From NCBI GenBank assembly GCA_039820405.1, contig JBCBQC010000135.1, forward strand, positions 1 to 12,498: a stretch of 12,498 nucleotides of DNA. The letters run 5' to 3'. The notes beneath the pieces were generated by a model. The model saw only the letters and a program-made list of their open reading frames with translations, ran no database searches and was not told the origin of the DNA. Positions within the stretch are counted from its first letter, which is position 1; each line of letters begins with the position of its first letter. Made by a program: the position numbers and the translations under genes. This document shows positions 1-5,903 of this stretch, piece after piece. The DNA is from CALLVY01 sp937899855 (lineage in GTDB: Bacteria > Bacteroidota > Bacteroidia > Chitinophagales > Saprospiraceae).

Positions 1-1
1 G

Positions 2-484
2 GGAGAACGGCAGTGCCAGGATGCTTTGGTCAAAATTTTTGCACCCTACCTCTTTACCATCTGTAAGCGTTACACCAAGAACAGCTACCTAGCCGATGAT
101 GCCCTTCAGGAGACTTTTATCCGGGTGTTCAAATACATCAAGAACTACAAAGGCCAGGGAGATCTGAGGGCCTGGTTGCGCAAGGTCGCCATCACCACCT
201 CGCTCCAAACCATCCAACACCCCACCTACCGCGATTACCAGGACCTCGACGATTGGGAAAGCGCCGAGCTGCCGGTGGCGGTCAGTCAATTCAGTGCCGA
301 AGAAATTCTCGAACTGATCGAAAAACTCCCCGAGGGATACCGCACCGTCTTCAATCTCTACGTCATCGACGGCTATCAGCATCGGGAAATTGCCGAACTG
401 CTGCAAATCAGTGAAAGTGCCTCCCGCTCTCAATTGGCTCGGGCGCGCAAGTACCTCATCCAACTTTTAACAACGAATGAATAG
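2..484 (+). CDS. ECF-type RNA polymerase sigma factor, 5' end missing
   Basis: This directs RNA polymerase to a dedicated promoter set. The frame is open to the left window edge and reads GERQCQDALVKIFAPYL before the first possible start (a TTG at 26). That is normal sigma region 2 sequence, so the true start lies outside the window. Region 2 follows (LADDALQETFIRVFKYI, then a DLRAWLRKVA segment that helps melt and bind the -10). An acidic linker leads to region 4, with LPEGYRTVFNLYVIDGYQHREIAELL and the recognition helix ISESASRSQLARARK. These are hallmarks of sigma-70 family ECF factors; no extra C-terminal domain is present. The stop lies 12 bp before the membrane-anchored barrel gene, so the two are probably co-transcribed. 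By the usual sigma/anti-sigma arrangement, the downstream protein is the candidate controller. Family is certain; targets are unknown. Confidence 0.93.
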   Translation, partial: GERQCQDALVKIFAPYLFTICKRYTKNSYLADDALQETFIRVFKYIKNYKGQGDLRAWLRKVAITTSLQTIQHPTYRDYQDLDDWESAELPVAVSQFSAEEILELIEKLPEGYRTVFNLYVIDGYQHREIAELLQISESASRSQLARARKYLIQLLTTNE

Positions 485-496
485 CAATCTTACCAC

Positions 497-1738
497 ATGA
501 AACTAACCGATTTGGAACGACAGATGAGGGCCCAATTGCAGGACCACCCCACCGCGCTGGACACGGCGGCCTTCCTCGAACGCCTGCGGCGAAGAAAGCG
601 CCGGCGCCGCTGGTGGCTCCTCTTTCCGCTGCTGGCCCTTGGCCTCCTCTCGCTACTGGGTACTCGCTTACTCCTGCAATCCAGCTCCATCGGTAAGGCT
701 AGCAAGCCCGAGGCCCACCGTTCTCCCGAGCCCTCCACCAAATCGTCCCCCACAACAGCCCTGGCACCACTGCCCACGGCACCACTACGCCCCCTCCCCC
801 ATCCCGCAGCCCGATCCCCTCGCACGCGCTCGCAGTCACTGCCCACTACCAAGCACCAACGGCCGTCGACCCTAGCAGCCACGACCCCGCCGACTTCCGA
901 CGTCAGTCGCTCCGCACTACCGATTGGCAAGCTCCTCCCCCTCGCACGCGCCAAGCGCCGTCCACTCCCCCTCCTTCCCCAACCCGACGAACGCGAGACA
1001 CTTAAGATCACACCGGTCACCAGACGGACCGCCCCGCGTTTCTTCCTCCAAGTGGAGGCGGGCCTGGTCCATGCCCAACGTCAACTCACCGCTCCCGATG
1101 CCGAATCCCAGGTCTATCTGGACCTTCGCCAACGGAGCGAAACGCCCCTGGAGGCCTGGCAGATCGGATTGATGGGGCGCTGGCAATGGACGCGTTGGCA
1201 CTTCCGCTGGGGACTGTCCTACACCCGCGCCACGGAGCGTTTCCAGTACGCATTCCAGCAACGTAGCATCGAACCAATCAGCGGGGTTCGTGAAATTCTA
1301 CTGGCCCCCAACGGCGACTCCCTTCGAGTCACCGATGAGGTACTGGCCACCATCACCCGGCGGAGCCAGCGACGTGTATACAATCACTTGGAACTGTTTG
1401 ATCTGCCCTTTATCCTGGGCTACCGCATCAGCAGCTATCCCTTGGACTTGCGGGTGGAAGCGGGGGTGCTGCTCAACTGGCGGCTACGTACGAGCGGGGA
1501 AATCCTCGCTCCGGATCTCGGTTATCAGCCCCTCGACGAAGGCATCTTTCGATCACAATTGGGCTGGACGTATTACAGCGGGCTACAGCTCAGTTACCAA
1601 ATGACCCCGCACCTAATCGTAGATACGGGGCCATCCATGCGGATTTTTCCACAACATTTTTCGGACCACGCTGCCCCGCTCCGACAGTCCTATTGGCATT
1701 GGAATTGGCAGCTGAGTCTTCGATTCGCTTTGTACTAG
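497..1738 (+). CDS. Sigma-linked membrane-anchored protein with a C-terminal outer-membrane-barrel-like domain
   Basis: 413 residues with four visible parts. Residues 1-37 are a short, probably helical cytoplasmic segment ending in the basic cluster RRRKRRRR. Residues 39-60 (WWLLFPLLALGLLSLLGTRLLL) form one transmembrane helix; the basic cluster predicts N-inside. Residues about 61-178 are a Pro/Ser/Thr/Arg-rich, low-complexity linker. Residues about 180-413 contain alternating amphipathic strands rich in W, Y and R, and the chain ends LSLRFALY, resembling the C-terminal aromatic signal of outer-membrane barrels. No cleavable signal peptide is apparent. Similar layouts occur downstream of ECF sigma genes in Bacteroidota, usually annotated only as outer membrane beta-barrel or PorT-like proteins. 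The N-terminal segment could hold the sigma factor while the barrel senses the outer membrane; that role is inference. The ATG at 497 is 12 bp after the sigma stop and has no Shine-Dalgarno sequence. Confidence 0.85.
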   Translation: MKLTDLERQMRAQLQDHPTALDTAAFLERLRRRKRRRRWWLLFPLLALGLLSLLGTRLLLQSSSIGKASKPEAHRSPEPSTKSSPTTALAPLPTAPLRPLPHPAARSPRTRSQSLPTTKHQRPSTLAATTPPTSDVSRSALPIGKLLPLARAKRRPLPLLPQPDERETLKITPVTRRTAPRFFLQVEAGLVHAQRQLTAPDAESQVYLDLRQRSETPLEAWQIGLMGRWQWTRWHFRWGLSYTRATERFQYAFQQRSIEPISGVREILLAPNGDSLRVTDEVLATITRRSQRRVYNHLELFDLPFILGYRISSYPLDLRVEAGVLLNWRLRTSGEILAPDLGYQPLDEGIFRSQLGWTYYSGLQLSYQMTPHLIVDTGPSMRIFPQHFSDHAAPLRQSYWHWNWQLSLRFALY

Positions 1739-1746
1739 GTGGTGTC

Positions 1747-2316
1747 TTACAGGTATTCCACCCGACCGTCTTCGAGGTGGTAGTACGCCGGCAGAATTTC
1801 CAACTTATGGGCCGCCACCGCCTCGCGGATGATGGTCGAACGATTCTGCAGTTCGGAAGCCGTCAATTCGGCATTCTTGCGAACGACGTCATTGACCTGA
1901 GCCCCTTCCCCGGAAACCGCCAGGGCGGGTTGGACGTGCGCAAGCAGGTGGTTGAGGTTATAACCATTATCGCCTCCCGCTACCGCTGCCGTTACCGCTC
2001 CACAGCTTTGGTGCCCCAAAACTACGATTACCGGAGTGCCGATGTGGGCGACGGCGTACTCGATACTGGCGATCGAAGAACTGTTGGCGACATTGCCCGC
2101 TACACGGACGACGAACAGCTCACCCAAGCCGGCATCGAAGGCCAACTCGGGGACCACGCGGCTATCCGCACAGCTGAGAATAATGGCGTAGGGCTGTTGG
2201 CCATTTACCAGGGTGTCACGACGGTGGCGGTCTTGTAATTTTCCATCCAGTTGGTCCGCCACGAATCGTTCGTTGCCCGCTACTAATCTTTGCTTTACTT
2301 CATTAATGCTCATCAT
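1747..2316 (-). CDS. Beta-class carbonic anhydrase
   Basis: This zinc enzyme interconverts CO2 and bicarbonate. It has 189 residues from the ATG at 2316 (or 188 from the adjacent ATG at 2313), close to the compact bacterial beta-class length. The active site is intact: CADSR at residues 49-53 gives the first zinc Cys49 and the Asp51/Arg53 dyad, and GHQSCGAV gives His102 and Cys105. The segments LFVVRVAGNVA and SIEYAVAHIGTPVIVVLGH are also typical. The frame stays open another 98 codons upstream to 2610, but that stretch is compositionally odd and crosses a terminator-like hairpin. MMSINEVKQRLVAGNERFV matches the usual family N-terminus, so the downstream start was chosen. The SulP transporter gene lies upstream on the same strand, suggesting the enzyme works on bicarbonate moved by SulP. 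Its stop is 8 bp from that of the convergent barrel gene. Confidence 0.95.
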   Translation of the reverse strand: MMSINEVKQRLVAGNERFVADQLDGKLQDRHRRDTLVNGQQPYAIILSCADSRVVPELAFDAGLGELFVVRVAGNVANSSSIASIEYAVAHIGTPVIVVLGHQSCGAVTAAVAGGDNGYNLNHLLAHVQPALAVSGEGAQVNDVVRKNAELTASELQNRSTIIREAVAAHKLEILPAYYHLEDGRVEYL

Positions 2317-2475
2317 AATTCTTTGAATTACTTGTTTATCAAAGTTTGAAATAGGTTGAATTTCGGTTGATCCTGTCCCTCCGACTTCCCGACCGCTTGC
2401 TGCCCACTCCCCCACTTGGCATTCCCAATGGGTGTGCGGAGGGGTCCGATCGTACTGACTTAGCAGCAACGGCCC

Positions 2476-2520
2476 AAAAAAACGGCCAGGTTCCCCCGAA
2501 ATAAAAATTGGGGGAACCGG
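2476..2520 (-). terminator. Candidate intrinsic terminator downstream of SulP
   Basis: GGTTCCCCC (2489-2497) and GGGGGAACC (2510-2518) are a perfect 9-bp inverted repeat around a 12-base AT-rich loop. Two more G-C pairs form at 2486-2487/2519-2520 past one bulged A. On the minus strand the stem is followed by CCG and then seven T (2482-2476), the layout of a Rho-independent terminator. It lies about 270 bases after the SulP stop and about 160 bases before the anhydrase start. It could therefore end the SulP transcript, or attenuate read-through into the anhydrase gene. Confidence 0.6.
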
Positions 2521-2622
2521 CTCGCAGTAGTAACAGTAATGAAAAAATGAGTTCTTCGCCGATGTCAATTCCAGTGTGGACGATGAGTTGGGTAATGGGA
2601 CCACGCTCAACCTCCAGCGACT

Positions 2623-2664
2623 AATTTTCCCGGGATACCGACCCAGCGGGTGGGCGGGAAAATT
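2623..2664. repeat. 10-bp inverted repeat with nested inner hairpin
   Basis: AATTTTCCCG (2623-2632) pairs perfectly with CGGGAAAATT (2655-2664). Inside the 22-base loop a smaller ACCC (2641-2644)/GGGT (2648-2651) stem can form. On the plus strand the repeat runs into five T, but no plus-strand gene ends here. On the minus strand it sits between SulP and carbonic anhydrase, about 125 bases past the SulP stop. It may be an mRNA-stabilising or processing stem; the function is not determined. Confidence 0.5.
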
Positions 2665-2790
2665 TTTCGGCTCCGTTCCATTGGAGTTACTAATTCTTGG
2701 GCTGGGTATGGTCTAGCAATTGTTCCTCGGCACCTCACGGAGTACTTCAAAAACTACTCCTACGGCCTCCGGAGCATTTTCAGATCCAGC

Positions 2791-4440
2791 CTAATTTTTT
2801 TTGACCGACAGCTCGCCGTACTTTCCATTACTCGAGGCGGCAGTGGAACTCACTACCTTATTGACCTCACTGACCGGATCGACGTACTTGCGATCGAGAA
2901 GGAGGTGAATCACCTTGAGGGTAATGTTTTTGGTTTTGGCGTTTTCTCGAAAATTGTCAATAATTTCGATGACGTCCGGGTGTATCGAACGGGTTTTCGA
3001 ACCATCAATAATCACTTCGGTACCGTCGGGCAGTTGGTCGAGCGTCCGCATGATGCTGGCCTTGTTGAGGAAGCTGACCTCTTCGGCGAGTTCGATCGTT
3101 ACGGGCTGGCCCTCCTCGTGCTTGTCGGGATCGAAGTGGTAGGGCGTCTTGTAATTTTGCCACAGGATATCAATAACGGCTACGGCCATACCCAGGGCAA
3201 TACCGACGAGTAGGTCCGTCAGGACGATACCGACGATGGTAACGACGAAGGGAATAAATTGTGAACTGCCCTTGCGGTACATCTCGCGGAACAGGGATGG
3301 CTTGGCCAATTTGTAGCCCACCATCAACAGGATGGCCGCCAAGCTGGCGAGCGGAATCAGGTTGAGGAGCTTGGGGATAGCCATGGCACTGATGAGGATC
3401 AGGATACCGTGGAAAAAGGCCGAGGCCTTGGTCCGACCACCGGATTGGATATTGGCCGAGCTGCGGACGATGACCTGCGTCAGGGGCAAGCCACCGATCA
3501 TACCCGACACCATGTTTCCAATCCCCTGAGCGGTCAGCTCGCGGTTGGTCGGGGTAATTCGTTTCTGGGGGTCGAGCTTATCCGTCGCTTCGACGCAGAG
3601 CAGGGTTTCCAGACTAGCCACCACCGCAATCGTTCCCGCTACGATCCAAACCTGGCTGTTGCCGATCTGACTAAAATCGGGGAAGGTAAACTGGCCAAAG
3701 AAACCGACCAGCGAATCCGCCACGGGAATGCTCACCATCTGCTCGGAGGTGAGGGCCCAACCGTCTACCCCCATCAGGGCGAGGTTGAGGCCTACCCCGG
3801 CCAGTACCGCGACGAGGGGTCCCTGGATGAGTTTGGAAGTAGGCAGTTTTTTCATAAAGGGGCGTTCCCAGAGCAGGAGGATGCCCAGCGACAGGGCTGA
3901 GATCAGCAGGGCACCGGGGCTGATGAACTCCAGCATATAGCCCATTTCGCTAAAGGTATTGTGACCATCAACCTGCTGGAAGGCGAAATCCCCTTCGGGA
4001 TCGGCATCGTAGCCAAAGGCGTGGGGAATTTGCTTGAGGAAGATGATGACTCCGATACCCGCCAGCATGCCTTTGATGACGGAGGAGGGGAAATAGTAGC
4101 CGATGACGCCGGCCCGGAGAAATCCGAGGATCAACTGGAGGGCACCGGCAATCACTACAGCGAGTAGGAAGGTTTCGAAAGCGCCGAGTTCTTGGATGGC
4201 CGTCAGTACGATCACGGCCAGTCCGGCGGCGGGGCCACTCACCCCGAGGGGAGAGCCGCTAAGGAGGGCCACCACGATTCCCCCCACCATTCCGGCAATA
4301 ATCCCGGAAAATAAGGGGGCCCCGGAAGCCAGTGCAATACCCAAACACAGGGGAATGGCGACCAGAAAAACCACCAGACTGGCGGGTAGGTCGTATTGCA
4401 GATTCGCGAAGAATCCTTGATTCTTTGAATTGGTACTCAT
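2791..4440 (-). CDS. SulP family inorganic anion transporter, probably bicarbonate, with STAS domain
   Basis: 549 residues. An inner-membrane SulP core (about 15-430) has 10 or more hydrophobic helices, starting from YDLPASLVVFLVAIPLCLGI. It carries the family signature SGSPLGVSGPAAGLAVIVL (61-79) and the later block ETLLCVEATDKLDP with RELTAQGIGNMVSGMIGGLP and IVRSSANIQSGGRTKAS (278-340). A C-terminal STAS-like domain (about 446-515) follows, ending in a charged tail. SulP proteins move sulfate, bicarbonate or other anions. The adjacent carbonic anhydrase argues for bicarbonate, but substrate cannot be read from sequence. The STAS region has DGSKTRSIHPDV where many STAS domains have a D-S-S-G loop, so regulation by phosphorylation there is doubtful. 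ATG at 4440 is the only start giving the usual short cytoplasmic lead. Its leader carries a repeat array (4448-4507). Confidence 0.95.
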   Translation of the reverse strand: MSTNSKNQGFFANLQYDLPASLVVFLVAIPLCLGIALASGAPLFSGIIAGMVGGIVVALLSGSPLGVSGPAAGLAVIVLTAIQELGAFETFLLAVVIAGALQLILGFLRAGVIGYYFPSSVIKGMLAGIGVIIFLKQIPHAFGYDADPEGDFAFQQVDGHNTFSEMGYMLEFISPGALLISALSLGILLLWERPFMKKLPTSKLIQGPLVAVLAGVGLNLALMGVDGWALTSEQMVSIPVADSLVGFFGQFTFPDFSQIGNSQVWIVAGTIAVVASLETLLCVEATDKLDPQKRITPTNRELTAQGIGNMVSGMIGGLPLTQVIVRSSANIQSGGRTKASAFFHGILILISAMAIPKLLNLIPLASLAAILLMVGYKLAKPSLFREMYRKGSSQFIPFVVTIVGIVLTDLLVGIALGMAVAVIDILWQNYKTPYHFDPDKHEEGQPVTIELAEEVSFLNKASIMRTLDQLPDGTEVIIDGSKTRSIHPDVIEIIDNFRENAKTKNITLKVIHLLLDRKYVDPVSEVNKVVSSTAASSNGKYGELSVKKN

Positions 4441-4447
4441 TTTTACT

Positions 4448-4507
4448 TACTGTTTTTACTGTTAGTTTAATTACTGTTGAACTACTGTTTGCTGTTGTAC
4501 TACTGTT
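4448..4507 (-). repeat. Six-copy AACAGTA array in the SulP leader
   Basis: Read on the minus strand toward the SulP start, AACAGTA occurs five times (beginning at 4507, 4489, 4478, 4463 and 4454), plus one AACAGCA (at 4496). The first four units form two tandem 18-bp copies, 4507-4490 and 4489-4472, differing at two positions. The last copy ends 7 bases before the ATG. The array is A-rich with few possible base pairs. It may be a protein-binding array, an unstructured translation-promoting leader, or a slippage-prone repeat. Confidence 0.75.
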
Positions 4508-4509
4508 AC

Positions 4510-4525
4510 GCCCCTTTTTCGGGGC
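4510..4525 (-). other. Small GC hairpin upstream of the AACAGTA array
   Basis: GCCCC (4510-4514) pairs with GGGGC (4521-4525) around a 6-base loop. On the minus strand this would sit at the 5' end of the SulP leader if transcription starts near 4525-4530. A 5' stem-loop can protect mRNA; no T-run follows, so it is not a terminator. Confidence 0.4.
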
Positions 4526-4532
4526 AAGTTTG

Positions 4533-4560
4533 AAAAAATAGCAATTGCCGAAGGTCCAAA
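4533..4560 (-). promoter_or_regulatory. Weak candidate SulP promoter
   Basis: On the minus strand, TTTG (4560-4557) is followed 16 bases later by TATTTTTT (4540-4533), which matches the Bacteroidota -7 consensus TAnnTTTG at all but the last position. The gap is slightly shorter than the usual 17-23 bases, so the call is tentative. A start near 4525-4530 would give a leader of about 90 bases holding the hairpin and the AACAGTA array. Confidence 0.3.
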
Positions 4561-4652
4561 CGGAGGTCCTTCAGCATGTCTCATCAATTCTTGAGCGCTC
4601 GAAAATCTTGCTCGATCGTCGTTTCGTAGAATGTGAAAAGAGGTGGGGGGAT

Positions 4653-5012
4653 CTAGCTCCACTGGGGTGGAGGAGTAAATACTTCTCGGTAGGTTTCTAT
4701 GCCGCCGTGATGCCGACAGGCCGGAGCGGCGGCGGAGCCGAGAAGCCGGTCCGTCAGGAATTGCGCAAGGGGCAAATAATCGTCTATATTGCGCTTTTCC
4801 TTTAATTCATTTTGTTCTTGCGATTCGCCTTCTTTTTCCCCTTCCTGACTCAGTTCCCACTGTTCCATCTCTAGCGTTCCCCAGGCGGGAAAATAGACGG
4901 TCGAAGAAGAAACCAGCAACAGGACCAAAACGAACAAGAAGGAGAACCGACGCAAGTAAACCTGCGTTCGACCGCGTCGCTCTCCCCTTTTGTTCGTCAA
5001 CAATGCTATCAT
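4653..5012 (-). CDS. Small acidic single-pass membrane protein, function unknown
   Basis: 119 residues, family not recognised with certainty. The N-terminus is basic (NKRGERRGRTQVYLRR). A hydrophobic helix follows at about 23-39 (FSFLFVLVLLLVSSSTVYF), either a membrane anchor or an uncleaved signal. Residues 48-74 are strongly acidic and Glu/Gln-rich (LEMEQWELSQEGEKEGESQE). Then come a helical segment with DDYLPLAQFLTDRL and a tail with CRHHGG and EVFTPPPQWS. It begins 7 bp after the TetR stop on the same strand, so the two are almost certainly one transcript, and SulP and carbonic anhydrase follow downstream. The composition change from basic to hydrophobic to acidic is hard to explain as a chance open frame. 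A partner or regulator of the SulP/anhydrase unit is possible, but this is inferred from position only. Confidence 0.7.
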   Translation of the reverse strand: MIALLTNKRGERRGRTQVYLRRFSFLFVLVLLLVSSSTVYFPAWGTLEMEQWELSQEGEKEGESQEQNELKEKRNIDDYLPLAQFLTDRLLGSAAAPACRHHGGIETYREVFTPPPQWS

Positions 5013-5019
5013 AAAAAGA

Positions 5020-5697
5020 CTATTCTTTAATGGTCTTGAAGACCATCTCTTTGTAAAACTCGGTGATGGCGTCTTCGCCCGTGACGACGTCGGTCAGGCG
5101 GGGAAGGTGATCGGCAAAAAAGCGCTGGTGATGGGCGCCTTCGATTACCGTCGACACCAACATGTGGGGATACTTAAATCCCGGATTGATCTCTAAGATA
5201 ATATCACTTACCCGTCCTACCAACTGCTTGTAGCTGGAAAATACGCCATAGCTGTTTTCCTCGTCCACTTCCTTGGTCAAATAAGCCTTGGAAGATTCCG
5301 AAATGACGATTCGGTGCAATTTGACCTCGTCGATGTGGGTGTAACTGTTGTCCTCCTCGATGTTCTCAGTCAGCAAAAGAATCGCCTTCTTGAGGCGATC
5401 GTAAGGCGATTCGATGTTCGCCAGACTAAAAACCAGTTGGTACTCCATCCAACGCCAGTACCAGGAGGTAAGATACAACAACAATTTGTGTTTGCTCTCA
5501 AAATAACGATACACCGACGCTTCGGTGGAGCCAATGTGCTTACCCAATTTGCGAAAAGTAAAACATTCAAAGCCCATCTTGTCCAACATTTCAATACTTC
5601 CAGTCAAAATCCGACGCCCCAAATCACTGGACTCAGGATTCTTGAGGTAGATGTGCTCATTGACTTGAATACGGAAGTTTGAGAGTAAATTGTGCAT
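5020..5697 (-). CDS. TetR/AcrR family transcriptional regulator
   Basis: 225 residues. After a 25-residue lead, the N-terminal DNA-binding domain spans about 26-75. Its helix-turn-helix reads FTFRKLGKHIGSTEASVYRYF (46-66), where STEASVYRYF is the recognition helix of TetR proteins, followed by ESKHKLLLYLTSWY. The remaining 150 residues are the all-helical ligand and dimer domain, too variable to indicate the ligand. TetR proteins are usually repressors released by a small molecule and often autoregulate. A 6-4-6 palindrome lies 90-105 bp upstream (5787-5802). The gene leads a minus-strand run of four genes (TetR, small acidic membrane protein, SulP, carbonic anhydrase), which points to control of anion or inorganic-carbon uptake. 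The TonB-barrel gene behind it is separated by a terminator. The first few residues are uncertain, since no strong ribosome binding site decides the start. Confidence 0.93.
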   Translation of the reverse strand: MHNLLSNFRIQVNEHIYLKNPESSDLGRRILTGSIEMLDKMGFECFTFRKLGKHIGSTEASVYRYFESKHKLLLYLTSWYWRWMEYQLVFSLANIESPYDRLKKAILLLTENIEEDNSYTHIDEVKLHRIVISESSKAYLTKEVDEENSYGVFSSYKQLVGRVSDIILEINPGFKYPHMLVSTVIEGAHHQRFFADHLPRLTDVVTGEDAITEFYKEMVFKTIKE

Positions 5698-5786
5698 GTT
5701 AGACCTTCAGTTAACCACTTACTTAAAATAATAGCATTACTATCAAATATGCAAGTTTTTGTACCAAACAGAATGATTTTACTCGC

Positions 5787-5802
5787 TACTTTGTTTAAAG
5801 TA
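5787..5802. promoter_or_regulatory. Candidate operator palindrome upstream of the TetR gene
   Basis: TACTTT (5787-5792), a 4-base spacer and AAAGTA (5797-5802) form a perfect 6-4-6 inverted repeat in the AT-rich region before the TetR start. A looser pair AATGAT (5772-5777)/ATCATT (5805-5810) flanks it. TetR dimers bind palindromes of this size, so autoregulation is plausible but not shown. The distance of about 90 bp to the start codon is long unless transcription begins well upstream. Confidence 0.35.
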
Positions 5803-5837
5803 ACATCATTTTTCTCGAAAAATAGCATTTCTACCGC

Positions 5838-5866
5838 AAAAAAGCTCCACCGTCAAGTGGAGCTTT
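5838..5866 (-). terminator. Intrinsic terminator of the TonB-barrel gene
   Basis: AAAGCTCCAC (5841-5850) and GTGGAGCTTT (5857-5866) form a perfect 10-bp stem with a 6-base loop. On the minus strand the stem runs directly into a tract of six T (5843-5838). It lies 38 bp past the stop codon of the barrel gene, so it should end that transcript before the TetR gene. Confidence 0.88.
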
Positions 5867-5903
5867 CCTGAGCCGTCTTGTTCTACGGATACCAGCCACG
5901 GGA

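Larger units (their letters stand above)
2317..2790. other. 474-bp non-coding interval between SulP and carbonic anhydrase genes
   Basis: No convincing gene is seen on either strand. The minus frame of the carbonic anhydrase runs open through 2610 but lacks family similarity there, and a plus-strand frame starting at 2650 is mostly antisense to SulP. The interval holds three inverted repeats: a weak one at 2739-2744/2755-2760 (GGAGTA/TACTCC), a strong one at 2623-2664, and a terminator-like one at 2489-2518 followed on the minus strand by seven T. The last 160 bp before the anhydrase start have no clear TTG/TAnnTTTG promoter pair that I can identify. Confidence 0.7.

Noticed and set aside
26..28. 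TTG as the start of the sigma factor
   Set aside because: The frame continues upstream with normal sigma region 2 sequence to the window edge, so the gene is truncated rather than starting here.
490..1020. Minus-strand 176-codon open frame opposite the Pro-rich linker
   Set aside because: Its Arg/Gly/Ser-rich low-complexity translation mirrors the C-rich linker codons of the real plus-strand gene.
2317..2610. 98-codon in-frame N-terminal extension of the carbonic anhydrase
   Set aside because: It has no family similarity, an odd Cys/Pro/Trp-rich composition, and crosses the terminator-like hairpin at 2476-2520; the family N-terminus begins at 2316.
2739..2760. GGAGTA/TACTCC hairpin after SulP as its terminator
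   Set aside because: The stem is only 6 bp and no T-run follows on the minus strand; the structure at 2476-2520 is the better terminator.
4448..4507. CRISPR-like array
   Set aside because: The units are 7 bases (or 18 in tandem) with no spacers of constant length and no cas genes.
5730..5829. Direct repeat AATAGCATT at 5730-5738 and 5821-5829
   Set aside because: Only 9 bases, 91 bp apart in AT-rich non-coding DNA; could be chance, and no function is indicated.
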